Below, piece by piece: positions 24,372-34,383 of a DNA stretch of 64,000 bases; within the stretch, counting starts at the first letter, position 1, and each line of letters opens with the position of its first letter. Origin of the DNA: Dawidia cretensis (GTDB lineage Bacteria; Bacteroidota; Bacteroidia; Cytophagales; Cyclobacteriaceae). The position numbers and the translations under genes were made by a program. Where the stretch lies: positions 1 to 64,000 of the forward strand of contig NZ_JAHESE010000035.1 in assembly GCF_018598175.1 (NCBI RefSeq), given 5' to 3'. The notes beneath the pieces are model-generated. The model was not told the DNA's origin and searched no databases. It worked only from the letters and a program-made list of their open reading frames with translations.

Positions 24372-25466
24372 ATGGATCATTATAGACACTATACAGTAGA
24401 GAACTTCATCGACGACAGCCGGTTCCGGGCCTGGGTGCGGCGTCCCAGCGCCAGCGAAGACCTGGCCTGGCAGCGGTGGGTGGACGAGAATCCGCAGCAG
24501 CGCGTCACGGTAGAACGTGCGCGGGCGATGGTGCTTGCCATTCATCCCGTACACGCCGAAACGATCAGCGATGCGGAGATCCGCCAGGAGGTAACGCAGA
24601 TACTCGACATCCTCGACGAAGAGGAACAACAACACGTACAGGAAGAAAGGACTTCACGCCGGCCTGTATATTGGTTAACGATTGCTGCATCGGTTACTGT
24701 AGTATTTATGGCCAGCTGGTATCTTTTTACCAGGCTCGCATCATCCGACACCGTACACACACTCTATACCGCTGACAACTATCGCATCGAGCGTGTAAAC
24801 GAAAGTGAGGAGCCCATCCTTATCACTTTGCCAGACAATAGCTCTGTGCTGCTTTCGCAGAACAGCCGGATCGTATACCCCAAGGCATTTGATGGTAACA
24901 CGCGCGAAGTTGTCCTGGAAGGACAGGCATTTTTTGAAGTAACGAAGAATGCGAAAAAGCCTTTTTATGTCAACGCGGGTCACCTCGTCGCCAAAGTGCT
25001 GGGCACGAGCTTCGAGATCGACACCCAGGCGCCCGGACGCCAGGTGCGGGTGATCGTACGAACCGGTACGGTGGGGATTTATACCGACAGCGCTGCTCCG
25101 CAGCAAGACCCTCAACAGAAGCCCAATGTGGTGCTGACGCAAAACGAGCAGCTGACCTATGGCGAGGTGGACAAACAGTTGCAACATACACGACTGGAAG
25201 CGGCGGCAGTGGATGCCCTTGACGTGCCCGATACCTATCTGCAATTTACCGGGACGCCCGTCGCAGCGGCGTTCCACGCATTGGAGAAAGCGTACGGTGT
25301 GACGATTGCCTACGACCCTCAACAGGTCGCGGGATGTTCGGTAACGGCGCGTTTTACAGACGAGCCTTTCGCCCTTAAACTTGACCTGATCTGCCGGTCC
25401 ATCGGCGTGCGCTATACGCTGGCAAACGACCGCGTGGCAATCGAAGGACACGGCTGTAGAAATTAA
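24372..25466 (+). CDS. FecR-family anti-sigma factor
   Basis: From the ATG at 24372 the protein has 364 residues: a cytoplasmic N-terminal anti-sigma part (~residues 1-90), one membrane helix (about 97-118; VYWLTIAASVTVVFMASWYL), the periplasmic FecR domain (YRIERVNESEEPILITLPDN, GQAFFEVTKNAKKPFYV, VLGTSFEID) and a C-terminal DUF4974/STN-like domain (FHALEKAYGVTIAYDPQ, CRSIGVRYTL). A TTG at 24345 is possible but less likely. It transmits the SusC signal to the sigma factor at 23579. Confidence 0.92.
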   Translation: MDHYRHYTVENFIDDSRFRAWVRRPSASEDLAWQRWVDENPQQRVTVERARAMVLAIHPVHAETISDAEIRQEVTQILDILDEEEQQHVQEERTSRRPVYWLTIAASVTVVFMASWYLFTRLASSDTVHTLYTADNYRIERVNESEEPILITLPDNSSVLLSQNSRIVYPKAFDGNTREVVLEGQAFFEVTKNAKKPFYVNAGHLVAKVLGTSFEIDTQAPGRQVRVIVRTGTVGIYTDSAAPQQDPQQKPNVVLTQNEQLTYGEVDKQLQHTRLEAAAVDALDVPDTYLQFTGTPVAAAFHALEKAYGVTIAYDPQQVAGCSVTARFTDEPFALKLDLICRSIGVRYTLANDRVAIEGHGCRN

Positions 25467-25525
25467 CCCAAGCTAACCAACCTATGCCTATGAGATAACA
25501 GCAATACCACCCCTAAAAAATAAGA

Positions 25526-25557
25526 GGACCGATGATGTTCGCAGCACCACCGGTCCG
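25526..25557. terminator. Weak inverted repeat between fecR and susC (locus B)
   Basis: GGACCG and CGGTCC pair across about 20 bases, with an internal CACCGG/CGGTG element. There is no T run, so it could attenuate rather than end transcription into susC. The support is weak. Confidence 0.25.
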
Positions 25558-25591
25558 GTGTAATAAATAATAATAAAAAACTATCCAATGT

Positions 25592-28500
25592 ATGGAAAAA
25601 TCTTTACATGTCCATCGCTCATTTTTCATGTTCATTATGAGAGTAGCCATGATTCCGGTTCTAATCGTCCTGACGTGCTCAGGAATGGCATTGGCCACCG
25701 AGACCCACGGACAAGACGCCCTAAACCGCCGCATTTCGCTTGATGTCGAAAATCAGGAGATGATCACGCTTCTGAACAAGATTGAAGAAGCTGCCGGCGT
25801 ACGGTTTATTTACAGCCCCGAAGTAGTGCCTGTGCACGAGAAGGTGAGCCTGAAAGCCACGAACGACGAGCTTGACGAGGTGCTGCAACGACTGTTTTTG
25901 CCGTACGCCATCGCATTCGAAGCGGTCGAAGACCAAATCGTCCTGCGCAAGCAGGCAGCACTGGCAGCCATCGCTACGCCGGAAGCCCAACCGCTCGACC
26001 GAACCATCACCGGTAAGATCACCGACGAGATGAATATGGCGTTGCCCGGTGTAAGCGTGTTGGTAAAAGGCACGAGCATCGGTACAGTAACCGATGCAGA
26101 CGGTGCGTACACCCTCAATATCCCGACATCTTATGAAAGCGGCATTCTGCTGGTATCGTTTATCGGCTATGCCACACAGGAGATTCAACTCTCTGAGCGC
26201 ACACAGGTTGACATCCAGATGGAGCCCGATATCCGCTCGCTGGAGGAAGTAGTCGTAGTCGGTGCATCACTGAAAGAAAAAGACCTGACGGGTGCTGTGG
26301 TAAACGTGAGCGAGTCTACGTTGCGCGAGCGGCCGGTGGCGTCTATCAACGAAGCCTTGCAAGGCCGTGCCGCGGGTGTATATATCCGCAACAATGCACA
26401 GCCTGGTGGCGATGTCACCATCAAGGTACGCGGTAACAACTCCATGCAATATGGCGCGAGCCCGATCTACGTCGTGGACGGCGTGGTCATGGAGCGCGAC
26501 TTCAATATGATCAACCTCAGCGATGTGGCGTCGATCAATGTGCTGAAAGATGCATCGTCTACCGCGCTGTATGGATCGCGCGGTGCGAACGGTGTGGTGA
26601 TCATCACGACCAAGAAAGGCAAAAACGGTGATGGTAAGATCACGTATGATGGCTGGGTAGGTGTACAAGAGTTCTTAAACGACGACATTACGCTTGGCGC
26701 GAACGATATGTATAACCTGCGGATCGATGCCCTGGAAAATGCACCGACGGTAGGAGAGGCCTATTATAACGCAAACCCCGGCGCCACGCACGATGACTTT
26801 ATGCGTGACATCGTATTCGGTCAGAATCGTTTTTCCGACTACGAGCTTCGCTCACACGCTGCCGGCAAAAACTACAACTGGCTTGACAAGGTGACCCGCT
26901 CTTCTGCTGTACAGCAAAACCACGTACTCGGATTTTCCGGTGGTACCAACAAAGGTTCGTACTATATCAGCCTCGGCTACCTGGATCAGCAAGGCCTGGT
27001 GAAAAGCTCTGGCTTTAAGCGCTATACCGGCCGTATCAATGCCGAGCAGTCTATCAAGTCATGGTTGAAAGTAGGTACTAACACCTCGTTCAGCCGTACA
27101 CAAGAAGATCTGGTAGACGACCAGGCATTTTCGGATGCACGGGCTGCCAATCCTATGTTGTCGACTGACACGAGCGCCTTGTATCTGGCTTGGGGCAGTA
27201 ACTGGGATCAGGATGCGGAAAACCCGATCAACACCTTGCGCATCGCCAAAGATCGCAGCAAGAACCGTGTCTTCTCCTCAAACTATCTGAGCGTGAACCC
27301 CATCGAAGGTCTGACCATCCGTACCAACCTGACAGTAGACTTTATCGATCAGGAATACTATGAGTATATTCCAAGCGACATCCAACAGTCGAAGCGCAGT
27401 GGTTATGCCGGCCAGGCCAAGCACAACATGGACCACGTGTTTAACTTCCAGTGGGATAACTCGATTACGTATGCGAAACAATTTGATCAGCATTCCCTGA
27501 GTTTCCTGGTCACGACCAGCATGAGCCGTAACACGTTCAAGTGGACAAACGCCACCGGTCGTGGCTTCCCGCTGGACGACTTCAGCTATTATGGCCTCGG
27601 TGCTGCTTACGATCGCAATAACTTCGAGCTCGGCTCGGATTATACACGTTCCGCCCTGATGTCATACCTCGGTCGCGTGAACTATGAATATGACGATCGG
27701 TATATGGCGACCATCACCGCCCGGATTGACGGCTCTTCGCGTTTCTCGCCAGGAAACCGTTGGGGTGTATTCCCCTCGGTGGCCCTGGGCTGGAACCTGG
27801 CCAACGAAGGCTTCCTGGAAGATCAACAGCTCTTTGATGTGATCAAGCTGCGCGCCGGCTACGGTCGTGTCGGTAACCAGAATATTCCGGATTATGCATT
27901 CTATACGCGCTACAACGCGTCTTACTCGAACGGTACAGTTGTATTCCGTCCGAACGACCTGCGCGGTACCTGGGACCTGACCTGGGAAAAACAAGATCAG
28001 CTGAACGTCGGTGTAGACCTGGCGGTGCTGAACAACCGCGTGACGTTTACGGCCGACTACTTCAACATCGTCAACTCCAACCTGTTGATGAAGCGGTCGC
28101 TGTCGACGACAACGGGCTTCCCTTCTACGATCGAGAACGTTGGCGAAATGACCAACCGCGGTGTAGAGTTTTCGGCTAACGCCGCCGTGGTACAGACGAA
28201 CGACATCCGCTGGAACCTGACGGCCAACCTGTCGTTCGATAAAAACAAAGTGACCGAGCTGTATGGTAGCACCGATGCTATCTACAACCTGGGTGGCTTT
28301 ACGAACACCGACATTCAGCGCGAAGGCAACTTCTTCAAGGGCGAGTCGATCAACACCATCTATATGCTGCAATTTGATCGCATCATCCAGGAGAGTGATA
28401 TGGAATACGTGCGCGGCCTGGTGACGCCGGGCAAGACCCTGCGTCCCGGTGATATCCTGCCGAAAGATCAGCAGAAGCCGGGCGAAGTGGGCTATGGCGT

Positions 28501-29005
28501 GATTGACGAAAACGACCGTGTCATCATTGGCAAGAAAGACCCTAAATTCTACGGCGGCTTCTCGTCTGTCGTATCGTGGAAAGGTCTTTCGTTGAACGCC
28601 TTGTTTACGTACTCGTATGGTGCCAAAGCGGTCAGCTGGTATTATGAGCAACTGATGAGTGGCACGGGTTATACCGCTGCACACAAAGACATGCTCGACC
28701 GCTGGACGCCGACGAACACGGATACCAACATTCCCCGCGCCAACTTCGACAACGGTGGTCGCTACTCCTCCGGTGATACGTCGTGGGGCATTCAGGATGC
28801 GTCGTTCCTCCGCTTGTCAACGGTAAGCCTGTCATACGATCTGCCCAAGGCAATGATCGGCCGCGCCGGGCTGGCAGACGCGAGACTGTATGTGACGGGT
28901 AACAACCTGAAGACCTGGAGCAAGTACAACGGATACGATCCTGAAAACGGTGATGCGTATCCTACTGCCCGGATGTTTGTGGTAGGTGTAAACCTTGGTT
29001 TTTAA
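25592..29005 (+). CDS. SusC-family TonB-dependent transporter with STN domain (locus B)
   Basis: The 1137-residue protein has a signal peptide, then an STN domain (RISLDVENQEMITLLNKIEE ... EKVSLKATNDELDEVLQRLF), a CarboxypepD_reg domain (TITGKITDEMNMALPGVSVL), the plug (PIYVVDGVVMERDFN, STALYGSRGANGVVIITTKK) and the barrel ending in VGVNLGF. The STN domain is the contact for FecR, so this is a signalling transporter for the sigma/FecR pair next to it. It is followed by SusD and a GH-D hydrolase. The first ATG (25592) has a longer n-region than usual; the internal Met at residue 13 is another possible start. Confidence 0.95.
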   Translation: MEKSLHVHRSFFMFIMRVAMIPVLIVLTCSGMALATETHGQDALNRRISLDVENQEMITLLNKIEEAAGVRFIYSPEVVPVHEKVSLKATNDELDEVLQRLFLPYAIAFEAVEDQIVLRKQAALAAIATPEAQPLDRTITGKITDEMNMALPGVSVLVKGTSIGTVTDADGAYTLNIPTSYESGILLVSFIGYATQEIQLSERTQVDIQMEPDIRSLEEVVVVGASLKEKDLTGAVVNVSESTLRERPVASINEALQGRAAGVYIRNNAQPGGDVTIKVRGNNSMQYGASPIYVVDGVVMERDFNMINLSDVASINVLKDASSTALYGSRGANGVVIITTKKGKNGDGKITYDGWVGVQEFLNDDITLGANDMYNLRIDALENAPTVGEAYYNANPGATHDDFMRDIVFGQNRFSDYELRSHAAGKNYNWLDKVTRSSAVQQNHVLGFSGGTNKGSYYISLGYLDQQGLVKSSGFKRYTGRINAEQSIKSWLKVGTNTSFSRTQEDLVDDQAFSDARAANPMLSTDTSALYLAWGSNWDQDAENPINTLRIAKDRSKNRVFSSNYLSVNPIEGLTIRTNLTVDFIDQEYYEYIPSDIQQSKRSGYAGQAKHNMDHVFNFQWDNSITYAKQFDQHSLSFLVTTSMSRNTFKWTNATGRGFPLDDFSYYGLGAAYDRNNFELGSDYTRSALMSYLGRVNYEYDDRYMATITARIDGSSRFSPGNRWGVFPSVALGWNLANEGFLEDQQLFDVIKLRAGYGRVGNQNIPDYAFYTRYNASYSNGTVVFRPNDLRGTWDLTWEKQDQLNVGVDLAVLNNRVTFTADYFNIVNSNLLMKRSLSTTTGFPSTIENVGEMTNRGVEFSANAAVVQTNDIRWNLTANLSFDKNKVTELYGSTDAIYNLGGFTNTDIQREGNFFKGESINTIYMLQFDRIIQESDMEYVRGLVTPGKTLRPGDILPKDQQKPGEVGYGVIDENDRVIIGKKDPKFYGGFSSVVSWKGLSLNALFTYSYGAKAVSWYYEQLMSGTGYTAAHKDMLDRWTPTNTDTNIPRANFDNGGRYSSGDTSWGIQDASFLRLSTVSLSYDLPKAMIGRAGLADARLYVTGNNLKTWSKYNGYDPENGDAYPTARMFVVGVNLGF

Positions 29006-29036
29006 TCAGTACGTAGCGGATCAAAATACATACACT

Positions 29037-30545
29037 ATGAAAAAGATGACAACACGCTATATAGTTCTTTGCGCAGCGATCCTGCTGGCGTCCTGTTCAG
29101 ACTTCCTGACGGAAAAGCCCAAGGTGCAACTTGTCGAAGAAGATTTGTTTACCGATGACAAAAAGATCGGATATGCCGTAGACGGCTTGCTGACGCAGTG
29201 GCGTAACACCCGCCAGGACCGTGGCGCATTGATCTTGTGCCTGGGCACCGACGAATCGCAACAGGGTGGACAGCAGGTACGCGAGAACAGCACACAGGCA
29301 GCGCTTGATAAATACGATGCTGCGCTCGATGCGCCCAATTCGACAATTGCCGACTTGTGGAACAAGCGGTGGCCTATTATTGCTACTGCCGCAAAAGTAT
29401 ACCACTTTGCCACTTCCAATGAGCTGAAGGCGTACGGCGCGTTCCTGCGGGGCACGCTTACGTTCGAGTCAGCCATGTTCTGGGGTGAGGTGCCGTTGAT
29501 CTCGGTAGAAAATAACCGTCAGGCCCGCCAGCCGCTGGCAGACGTATACGCCAGCATCATCAGCGACCTGGAGTTTGCCGGACAATATCTGCCCGAAGAG
29601 CAGACCGACCTCAAACGTCCGACACGCTACGCCGCACTGGCGTTGCTTGGAAAAGTATACATGGCGATTCCGGAAGGCGCGGGCACACGCGACTATGCAA
29701 AAGCCCTGGAATACTTTGACCAGGTTATTCCGCACTACACATTGGTGTCGGACTACAAGCGGATTTTCGATGCCGAGCAGAATCAAAACCTGTCGGAGTC
29801 AATCTACTCGTTCCAGTTCCGGAATGCACAACCCGACAATAGTATGGCCGAGCATCATGCCGGCTCGCGTGCGGTGGCCAACCTGGACGGAAACGTATAT
29901 TTTGGCGGATATGACCTGGCCCTTCCCACCGAATACTACTACAGCGATGTGGAAGACGGTGGTGTCTGGGAAGCCGGCGACACACGCAAGCTGGCCAGCA
30001 TCCGGTATGACCTTACGCTACCCGACGGTCGCGTACCAACGTTGACCTGGACGGGGCAACAAGACGAGCTCGGTCCCCATACGCGCAAGTTCGAAGACAT
30101 CCGCACCAACGGGAAAGTAAACTTCTGGAACGGTGGCTCCATCATGCCGTACCTGCGTCTGGCCGACATCCTGCTGTGCAAAGGCGAGTGTCTGAATGAG
30201 CTGGATCAAACCGGCGCGGCGGTAGACCTGGTGAATACAACGGTGCGTACACGCGCCTTCGGTGGCTCGCTCACGGCCGAACAAACCTGGTCGACCGGCA
30301 TGTCGCAAAGTGATTTCCGTGTAAACATACTCGACGAGCGCATGCGCGAGCTGGCCTTTGAAGGCTGGCGCCGCATGGACCTGATCCGCACCAACAACCT
30401 GGTGTCGTTGGTGAAGGCGCGCAACATCTGGGCCGGCGGTACAGACGGCAGGATCGATGCACACCACGTGCTGTATCCGATACCGGATACCGAGATCAAG
30501 CTCAACGAGTTTATCGATGTGGACGATCAAAATCCCGGCTACTAA
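29037..30545 (+). CDS. SusD-family lipoprotein (locus B)
   Basis: From the ATG at 29037 the protein has 502 residues with lipobox ILLASC and the opening CSDFLTEKPKVQLVEEDLF. TPR-like parts include FLRGTLTFESAMFWGEVPLI and RYAALALLGKVYMAIPE; the C-terminal region has PYLRLADILLCKGECLNEL, ERMRELAFEGWRRMDLIR and VLYPIPDTEI. I rejected the 28995 start because it lies within the SusC end and has no signal. It forms the glycan-capture lid on the SusC encoded 31 bases upstream. Confidence 0.93.
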   Translation: MKKMTTRYIVLCAAILLASCSDFLTEKPKVQLVEEDLFTDDKKIGYAVDGLLTQWRNTRQDRGALILCLGTDESQQGGQQVRENSTQAALDKYDAALDAPNSTIADLWNKRWPIIATAAKVYHFATSNELKAYGAFLRGTLTFESAMFWGEVPLISVENNRQARQPLADVYASIISDLEFAGQYLPEEQTDLKRPTRYAALALLGKVYMAIPEGAGTRDYAKALEYFDQVIPHYTLVSDYKRIFDAEQNQNLSESIYSFQFRNAQPDNSMAEHHAGSRAVANLDGNVYFGGYDLALPTEYYYSDVEDGGVWEAGDTRKLASIRYDLTLPDGRVPTLTWTGQQDELGPHTRKFEDIRTNGKVNFWNGGSIMPYLRLADILLCKGECLNELDQTGAAVDLVNTTVRTRAFGGSLTAEQTWSTGMSQSDFRVNILDERMRELAFEGWRRMDLIRTNNLVSLVKARNIWAGGTDGRIDAHHVLYPIPDTEIKLNEFIDVDDQNPGY

Positions 30546-30561
30546 CGAAAAACAATAAAGT

Positions 30562-30597
30562 AAAAAGCGATGCGTACAGTGCATCGCTTTTTATTTT
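30562..30597 (+). terminator. Terminator after susD (locus B)
   Basis: AAAAAGCGATGC (30562-30573) pairs with GCATCGCTTTTT (30581-30592) around a 7-base loop and is followed by more T. The hydrolase downstream begins 29 bases later and may be read by leakage or its own promoter. Confidence 0.88.
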
Positions 30598-30625
30598 TAC
30601 ATCCCGAACCTGAACAAACCGAATC

Positions 30626-32893
30626 ATGAAGTATGTCTTTTTATGCCTGATCTTTTACGTGCCGGGGGCTCTGCTGGCCCAGGAGACCATTTTATTTGGC
30701 GATGGTGGTAAGATCGTGTACAACCTGCAAGCTGGTACCTATACTGTCTCACAGCAAGATAAAGCCTATATTACCGACGCCCGGGCCGTAGTCCACAACA
30801 GCACGACTGAAGTAGCCAGCACGGCGTATACCACCCGCACCATCGAACGTAGCGACATCAACGATGCCTTTGGCGCAGGTCAAAAGATTATCATTAATCT
30901 GTCGGGCGCAGGACTCCCCGAATTACAACAGGTATTTTATACGTATGCCGGCAAGCCTTATTTTCTTACGGAAGTATACCTGCGCGGCACCGCCGTCAGC
31001 AGCAACTACATGGCCCCGCTGGTGTCGGCCCAGGCCTCGATCGGCGTGGCGGGCGACAACCGGGTGTTGTTGGTGCCGTTTGACAACGATACGTTTATTC
31101 GCTACAGGTCTCGCGCGATGAGCAATACATTGACCAACGTCAGCTCCGAGGTAACGGCTTACTACGACAATATCAGCCGCACCGGCCTTGTCATCGGCTC
31201 TGTCGAGCACGAAGACTGGAAGACGGGTGTACGCACGATCGGCGCCGGCGGCGAGTTGACCGAGCTGACGGCCTGGGGTGGTTATACCGACAAAGACATC
31301 ACCCGCGACGGTATCACGCACGGCACACTAAGCGGCACTACCGTCAAGTCACCTAAGATCCTGGTGGGTCTGTTTACGGATTGGCGCAACGGCCTGGATG
31401 AATACGGCAAGGCCAATGCCCTGGCAGAGCCCCGCTACATCTTTAGCTGGGATAAGCCCACGCCCTTTGGCTGGAACAGCTGGGGCGCGATCCAGGATAA
31501 ACTGAACCTCGATAACGCAAAGGCTGTTGCCAATTTTTTTGCCAGCAGCGTTCCCGCGTATCGCAGCGGCGGTACAGCCTACGTGGATCTGGACTCGTAT
31601 TGGGACAACATGGTCAGCGGTGGCATCACCGGCGACTTTAGCAAACTGAAAGCGTTTGCCGATCATTGCAAGGAGCGGGGTCTGCAACCCGGTATCTACT
31701 GGGCGCCCTTTGTGGACTGGGGTAAATCCGACCGGACGGTAGAAGGCAGCAGCTATAAGTATTCTGAAACCTGGACGAAAGCGAATGGGGCTTATCATGA
31801 ATTGGACGGTGCCCGCGCCATGGACCCGACCCACCCGGCCACACAAAAGCGCATTGAGCTGCTCATCAATAAATTTAAAGATTGTGGCTTCACCATGATC
31901 AAGGTGGACTTCATTGGCCACGCCGCGATCGAAGCCGACAGTTACTTCGATCCGACAGTGAAGACCGGCATGCAGGCCTTTCGCAAAGGCATGGAGTACC
32001 TGGTCGACCAGCTCAACAGCAAGATGCTGATATATGTAGCCATATCGCCCAACCTGGCGACGGGCCGTTATGCCCATATGCGCCGCATTGCCTGCGATGC
32101 ATACTCCGATATCGGTGCGACAGAATATACGCTCAACAGCACGACCTACGGCTGGTGGCAGACGTATGTATATAACTATGTAGACGCCGACCACCTCGTG
32201 TTTAAAAGTGAAACGGCAGGCGAAAATCGTGCACGGTTTGCGTCGGGTCTGATCACCGGGACGCTCATCACCGGCGACGACTATTCGACCACGGGCCCCT
32301 GGACATCGACCGCGCGTCAGCTATTGCAGAATGAAGAGTTGCTGGCCATCGCCCGGAACGGCATAGCGTTTACACCGGTAGAAGGAAATGCGGAGCAAGG
32401 CGCAAGCGAAACATTTGTACGGACTATTGGTTCGAGTCAGTATGTGGCCGTAATCAACTATGGAGAGAAGAAAACATACGACCTGAGCCTGAGCCGTCTG
32501 GGCATTGCACCTGGGGAGTATGTCGTAAAAGAATTATTCACCGGCCAGGTAACGGGTCTGCAAGGCTCGAACCTGTCGCGTGAAGTGCCGCGGCGCGATG
32601 CCGCCATTTTTCGCCTGACCCCTGGCACGGTCACCGGCACACTCACGGAGAACGCCAACGATACGGCCACACTTTCCCCCAATCCCGCAACGGACATCGT
32701 CAAGATCCAAAGCGCGAAGACCATCCGCACGCTAAAAGTGTTATCGGCAGAAGGAAAGGTGATCAACGAAGTGAAAAACGTAAAGAGCAAGGAGTATAGC
32801 TTTAGTGTGGCAAGCTTCCGCAAAGGAATTTACATTGTTACGCTGGCGCACACGGACGGCACGACAAAAGTCTTCAAGGTGATGCGCGATTGA
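30626..32893 (+). CDS. Clan GH-D alpha-galactosidase-like glycoside hydrolase with T9SS tail
   Basis: The 755-residue protein has a signal peptide (cleavage near LLAQ), an N-terminal beta-sandwich, and a (beta/alpha)8 barrel with PTPFGWNSWGAIQDKLNL, TAYVDLDSYWDNM and GIYWAPFVDWG. The likely nucleophile is the Asp in MIKVDFIGH (about residue 427) and the acid/base Asp lies in CDAYSDIG (about 490), as in GH27/GH36 relatives. The last ~80 residues (LSPNPATDIVKIQS ... YIVTLAHTDGTTKVFKVMRD) are a type A T9SS sorting domain, so the enzyme is probably secreted and attached to the surface. Galactoside specificity is inferred from the clan only. Confidence 0.87.
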   Translation: MKYVFLCLIFYVPGALLAQETILFGDGGKIVYNLQAGTYTVSQQDKAYITDARAVVHNSTTEVASTAYTTRTIERSDINDAFGAGQKIIINLSGAGLPELQQVFYTYAGKPYFLTEVYLRGTAVSSNYMAPLVSAQASIGVAGDNRVLLVPFDNDTFIRYRSRAMSNTLTNVSSEVTAYYDNISRTGLVIGSVEHEDWKTGVRTIGAGGELTELTAWGGYTDKDITRDGITHGTLSGTTVKSPKILVGLFTDWRNGLDEYGKANALAEPRYIFSWDKPTPFGWNSWGAIQDKLNLDNAKAVANFFASSVPAYRSGGTAYVDLDSYWDNMVSGGITGDFSKLKAFADHCKERGLQPGIYWAPFVDWGKSDRTVEGSSYKYSETWTKANGAYHELDGARAMDPTHPATQKRIELLINKFKDCGFTMIKVDFIGHAAIEADSYFDPTVKTGMQAFRKGMEYLVDQLNSKMLIYVAISPNLATGRYAHMRRIACDAYSDIGATEYTLNSTTYGWWQTYVYNYVDADHLVFKSETAGENRARFASGLITGTLITGDDYSTTGPWTSTARQLLQNEELLAIARNGIAFTPVEGNAEQGASETFVRTIGSSQYVAVINYGEKKTYDLSLSRLGIAPGEYVVKELFTGQVTGLQGSNLSREVPRRDAAIFRLTPGTVTGTLTENANDTATLSPNPATDIVKIQSAKTIRTLKVLSAEGKVINEVKNVKSKEYSFSVASFRKGIYIVTLAHTDGTTKVFKVMRD

Positions 32894-33206
32894 TCGAATA
32901 GGAATTGGTTTGTGAACAAGCAGACATGCCGGTAATGTTCCTCCCGACCGGACGCCGGGTGTCTGTTTTGTTTCTGCGGAGTACAACCGTCGGCGAGCAC
33001 AACGTAATCACTGGGGGTAATTTTAGCCTGTCTCTGTTTATATAGCGGTGTGTGGAAAGAATTTCACAAAATAGTCGTTACAACGATCACTAACCTGATA
33101 ATACAGGTACATAGAAAATCTACGTATATATTACGTAGATATACAGATGCATGCGGCATTCCTGATATGCTACCTTTATAGTGTGTAAAGAAAAAACCCT
33201 CCGGAT
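32894..33206. other. 313-base non-coding region with palindrome and promoter-like box
   Basis: No gene is seen. Near 32920-32970 CAGACA and TGTCTG frame a loose hairpin followed by TTTTGTTT, a possible terminator for the hydrolase. The region then carries the palindrome at 33118-33140 and a TACCTTTA box at 33171-33178, which is close to the Bacteroidota -7 consensus, 28 bases before the lipoprotein ATG. Confidence 0.5.
33118..33140. promoter_or_regulatory. Perfect palindrome ATCTACGTA-N5-TACGTAGAT
   Basis: Two 9-base arms match perfectly around TATAT. It lies 66 bases upstream of the lipoprotein gene at 33207 and 30 bases upstream of its promoter-like box, the position of an activator or repressor site. 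The binding protein is unknown. Confidence 0.5.
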
Positions 33207-33824
33207 ATGACACGTACATGTCGGACTTTTAAGGGGGCCAGTCATACACTTTTTACATGCCTGCTGTTATCAGTAGCATCTTGCTCTGGCGATGATGGCC
33301 CCGTCGGGCAGCAGCGAACTGAACAATTAAAAGACAGCCCTACGCCGGGCTACTTTGAAGGTATTATTGAAGGTACACGTGTTGACGGTACACCGTTCTC
33401 GGAAACGTTTCAATATGCATACCGCCCGAATGTATGGGTGGGAGGCGACTCGTTGAAATTACATCGCCGCCTGCGTGATGAAGCGCACGCGCCATACCTG
33501 CAATTGGACGTGGCCATCCAGCACCGTGGCACCGCACAGGAGGCACTCGTGCCGCTCTATCTGGCATTTGAATTTAGCAAGGCGCTGTCGGCGACAACGC
33601 AGTTCTACTTGTATGCCGAGTATTATGGCCGAAATTATTCGAGTGATCTGAAGATCACCCGTTACGACCACGATCAGGCGACAGGCGCTATGCGCTTCGA
33701 TTTTGCGTACGATGGCAACGGCCAAAACGACAATTCGACCAACCGTTCCCTGAGAATTCGCGGCAGCTTTATCTCGGGAACCGAACCAGTGTTCGCCCAG
33801 GTCGTTAACCGTTGGAATAGATAA
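33207..33824 (+). CDS. Lipoprotein of unknown function
   Basis: The 205-residue protein has a lipoprotein signal with lipobox SVASC (Cys26 region) and then an acidic linker. The rest looks all-beta (YFEGIIEGTRVDGTPFSETF, LYLAFEFSKALSATTQFYLY, LRIRGSFISG). I do not recognise a family. It has its own candidate promoter and terminator and so appears to be a single-gene unit. Confidence 0.7.
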   Translation: MTRTCRTFKGASHTLFTCLLLSVASCSGDDGPVGQQRTEQLKDSPTPGYFEGIIEGTRVDGTPFSETFQYAYRPNVWVGGDSLKLHRRLRDEAHAPYLQLDVAIQHRGTAQEALVPLYLAFEFSKALSATTQFYLYAEYYGRNYSSDLKITRYDHDQATGAMRFDFAYDGNGQNDNSTNRSLRIRGSFISGTEPVFAQVVNRWNR

Positions 33825-33880
33825 TCACAGCATCGCACCCACGGTAAAGAAATTGACATAGGTTGTTTAGGTTTGGGGTA

Positions 33881-33910
33881 GGAGGGCCATACACATGGTC
33901 CTCCTTTTTT
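33881..33910 (+). terminator. Terminator after the lipoprotein gene
   Basis: GGAGGGCCAT (33881-33890) pairs with ATGGTCCTCC (33895-33904) with one G-T pair and a 4-base loop, followed by six T. Confidence 0.88.
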
Positions 33911-34107
33911 GTGCTCAAACAAAATCCTTGGCCCGGGCTTGAATTTTTTGAGCCGATTCCCGTATTATTGCAAGCCTTACGACAAAACCCAGACCGTTCG
34001 TCGCAGCGCACACGTCTCCGACAATGACACAGCATACTAACAGCAAAACGCTCGCCTTTTAAAGACTACCCTCGTTTAACTTATTCACTCAGCATCCTTA
34101 ATCGTAC

Positions 34108-34296
34108 ATGAATTTCGAAATTGAACTTGGCCAGCACTACCTGCTGGATGGCAAGACCGACGTTATCGCGTTAAAAGTTGTGAATCGTTCCAAGACTGTC
34201 TACAATGTGGAAATCCCCGGCAAGTCGATCCTCTCGGTAGAACGAGAACGGCTGTCGAAGATCGTAGCAGAAACCGAGGCACCTCGTAACGGCTAA
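34108..34296 (+). CDS. Small hypothetical protein (62 residues)
   Basis: The product reads as a compact beta-rich protein (EIELGQHYLLDGKTDVIALK, VVNRSKTVYNVEIPG) with a charged C-terminus (ERERLSKIVAET). No signal peptide or known motif is seen. It is followed closely by the methyltransferase gene. Codon use looks like that of its neighbours, which supports it being real. Confidence 0.55.
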   Translation: MNFEIELGQHYLLDGKTDVIALKVVNRSKTVYNVEIPGKSILSVERERLSKIVAETEAPRNG

Positions 34297-34383
34297 GCGC
34301 CGCCTCCCATCAGGTCCTGAACCTTCCGGTATATCAAAGGCAGCGCCTTGCGCGTTCCCGGCGACATTCCGTATCTTGGCTTC

